DNA of 6,671 nt. It comes from an archaeon. GTDB taxonomy: Archaea > Asgardarchaeota > Hermodarchaeia > Hermodarchaeales > Hermodarchaeaceae. The translations under genes and the position numbers were made by a program. The stretch is taken from assembly GCA_016550485.1 (NCBI GenBank), contig JABXGV010000297.1, positions 1 through 6,671 on the forward strand. Reading direction: 5' to 3'. A model generated the notes under the pieces. The model saw only the letters and a program-made list of their open reading frames with translations, did not search any database and was not told the origin of the DNA. Within the stretch, counting starts at the first letter, position 1. Each line of letters begins with the position of its first letter. Shown one piece after another: positions 6,410-6,671 of this stretch.

Positions 6410-6477
6410 CTGCCATTCTCACCTAGCCTGTACCTTAGCAGTAGTGTTAGGGTTCACAGGTTCGACCCTTTAGCTTC

Positions 6478-6490
6478 GTTATAGCATAAC
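6478..6490 (-). promoter_or_regulatory. TATA box within palindrome upstream of the kinase gene
   Basis: GTTAT-AGC-ATAAC is a perfect inverted repeat. On the minus strand it contains CTATAA, the same core as two other promoters here. Transcription would begin near 6456, giving a leader of about 47 bases before the kinase ATG. A palindrome overlapping the TATA box could also serve as an operator. Confidence 0.45.
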
Positions 6491-6507
6491 ACTCTGTGAT
6501 ATCCCCT

Positions 6508-6535
6508 TGGTGGTTCCCTTTTCAAGGAACTACCA
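6508..6535. repeat. Inverted repeat (10-base stem, one G-T pair) upstream of the kinase promoter
   Basis: TGGTGGTTCC (6508-6517) pairs with GGAACTACCA (6526-6535) around the 8-base loop CTTTTCAA, with a single G-T wobble. It starts about 20 bases upstream of the kinase TATA box. It could be an operator, or the end of a transcript entering from the right. On the plus strand T-rich sequence follows about 20 bases later; on the minus strand no T-run follows. Confidence 0.4.
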
Positions 6536-6671
6536 CACTGACTTTATACTCTCAAAATTTTTAATACTTTTCTGGCTACTAACGAATCGCGTAATTTCGA
6601 ACACAGAGTCTAGCTTATCGGCCAAACTGCATTCGGGAAAGAAGCAGATGGTTCAGGTTTTGGGTGGAGGC
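6536..6671. other. Unresolved right edge
   Basis: AT-rich sequence with no gene that can be confirmed. On the plus strand an ATG at 6648 opens eight codons (MVQVLGGG) to the edge, with TATA-like ACTTTATACT (6541-6550) and TTTTTAATAC (6557-6566) upstream, but no good ribosome binding site. On the minus strand two frames enter open from the edge and stop at 6615 (TAA) or 6612 (TAG), so the tail of a gene is also possible. Neither can be chosen without flanking sequence. Confidence 0.3.

Noticed and set aside
6066..6473. Plus-strand 135-codon frame at the start of the kinase gene
   Set aside because: Antisense to the first membrane helices of the kinase and runs over its ribosome binding site and leader; no supporting motif.

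Overview
The window looks like a piece of an archaeal chromosome of moderate G+C. The evidence is indirect. Several genes have an AT-rich TATA-like box about 40 to 70 bases before the start codon. Ribosome binding sites are of the GGTG/GGAG type. The histidine kinase has an H-box of the HDxxN form common in archaea, and the membrane glycosyltransferase has the look of archaeal GT-C enzymes. I cannot name a lineage from this alone. All five recognisable genes encode membrane proteins.

Layout. Bases 1-443 (minus strand) are the first 147 codons of an unrecognised multi-pass membrane protein that runs off the left edge. Bases 568-873 (minus) encode a 101-residue protein with two membrane helices and its own TATA box. 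Bases 990-1652 (minus) encode an isoprenylcysteine carboxyl methyltransferase (ICMT)-family membrane methyltransferase. Its promoter carries two short perfect palindromes, TTAGGC-TT-GCCTAA and TTTAGCC-TC-GGCTAAA, one next to the TATA element and one at the expected transcription start. They resemble operators of DtxR-type metal-dependent repressors. Bases 1653-1927 are a divergent intergenic region. Bases 1928-4096 (plus) encode a 722-residue GT-C glycosyltransferase with an extra ectodomain of about 250 residues that holds all three N-glycosylation sequons of the protein. This gene is visibly richer in G+C than its neighbours. It converges, across 45 bases, on a minus-strand gene at 4142-6409 for a 755-residue histidine kinase with about 16 predicted membrane helices and a complete kinase core, but no PAS, HAMP or receiver domain. 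Bases 6410-6671 hold the kinase promoter and an unresolved right edge.

How the genes relate. Each complete gene appears to have its own promoter, so there is no clear operon. The shared theme is the cell envelope: surface glycosylation, membrane-bound methyl transfer, and membrane sensing by a kinase with no response regulator in view. No mobile element, CRISPR array, tRNA or rRNA was seen. The most testable signal is the double palindrome controlling the ICMT-family gene.
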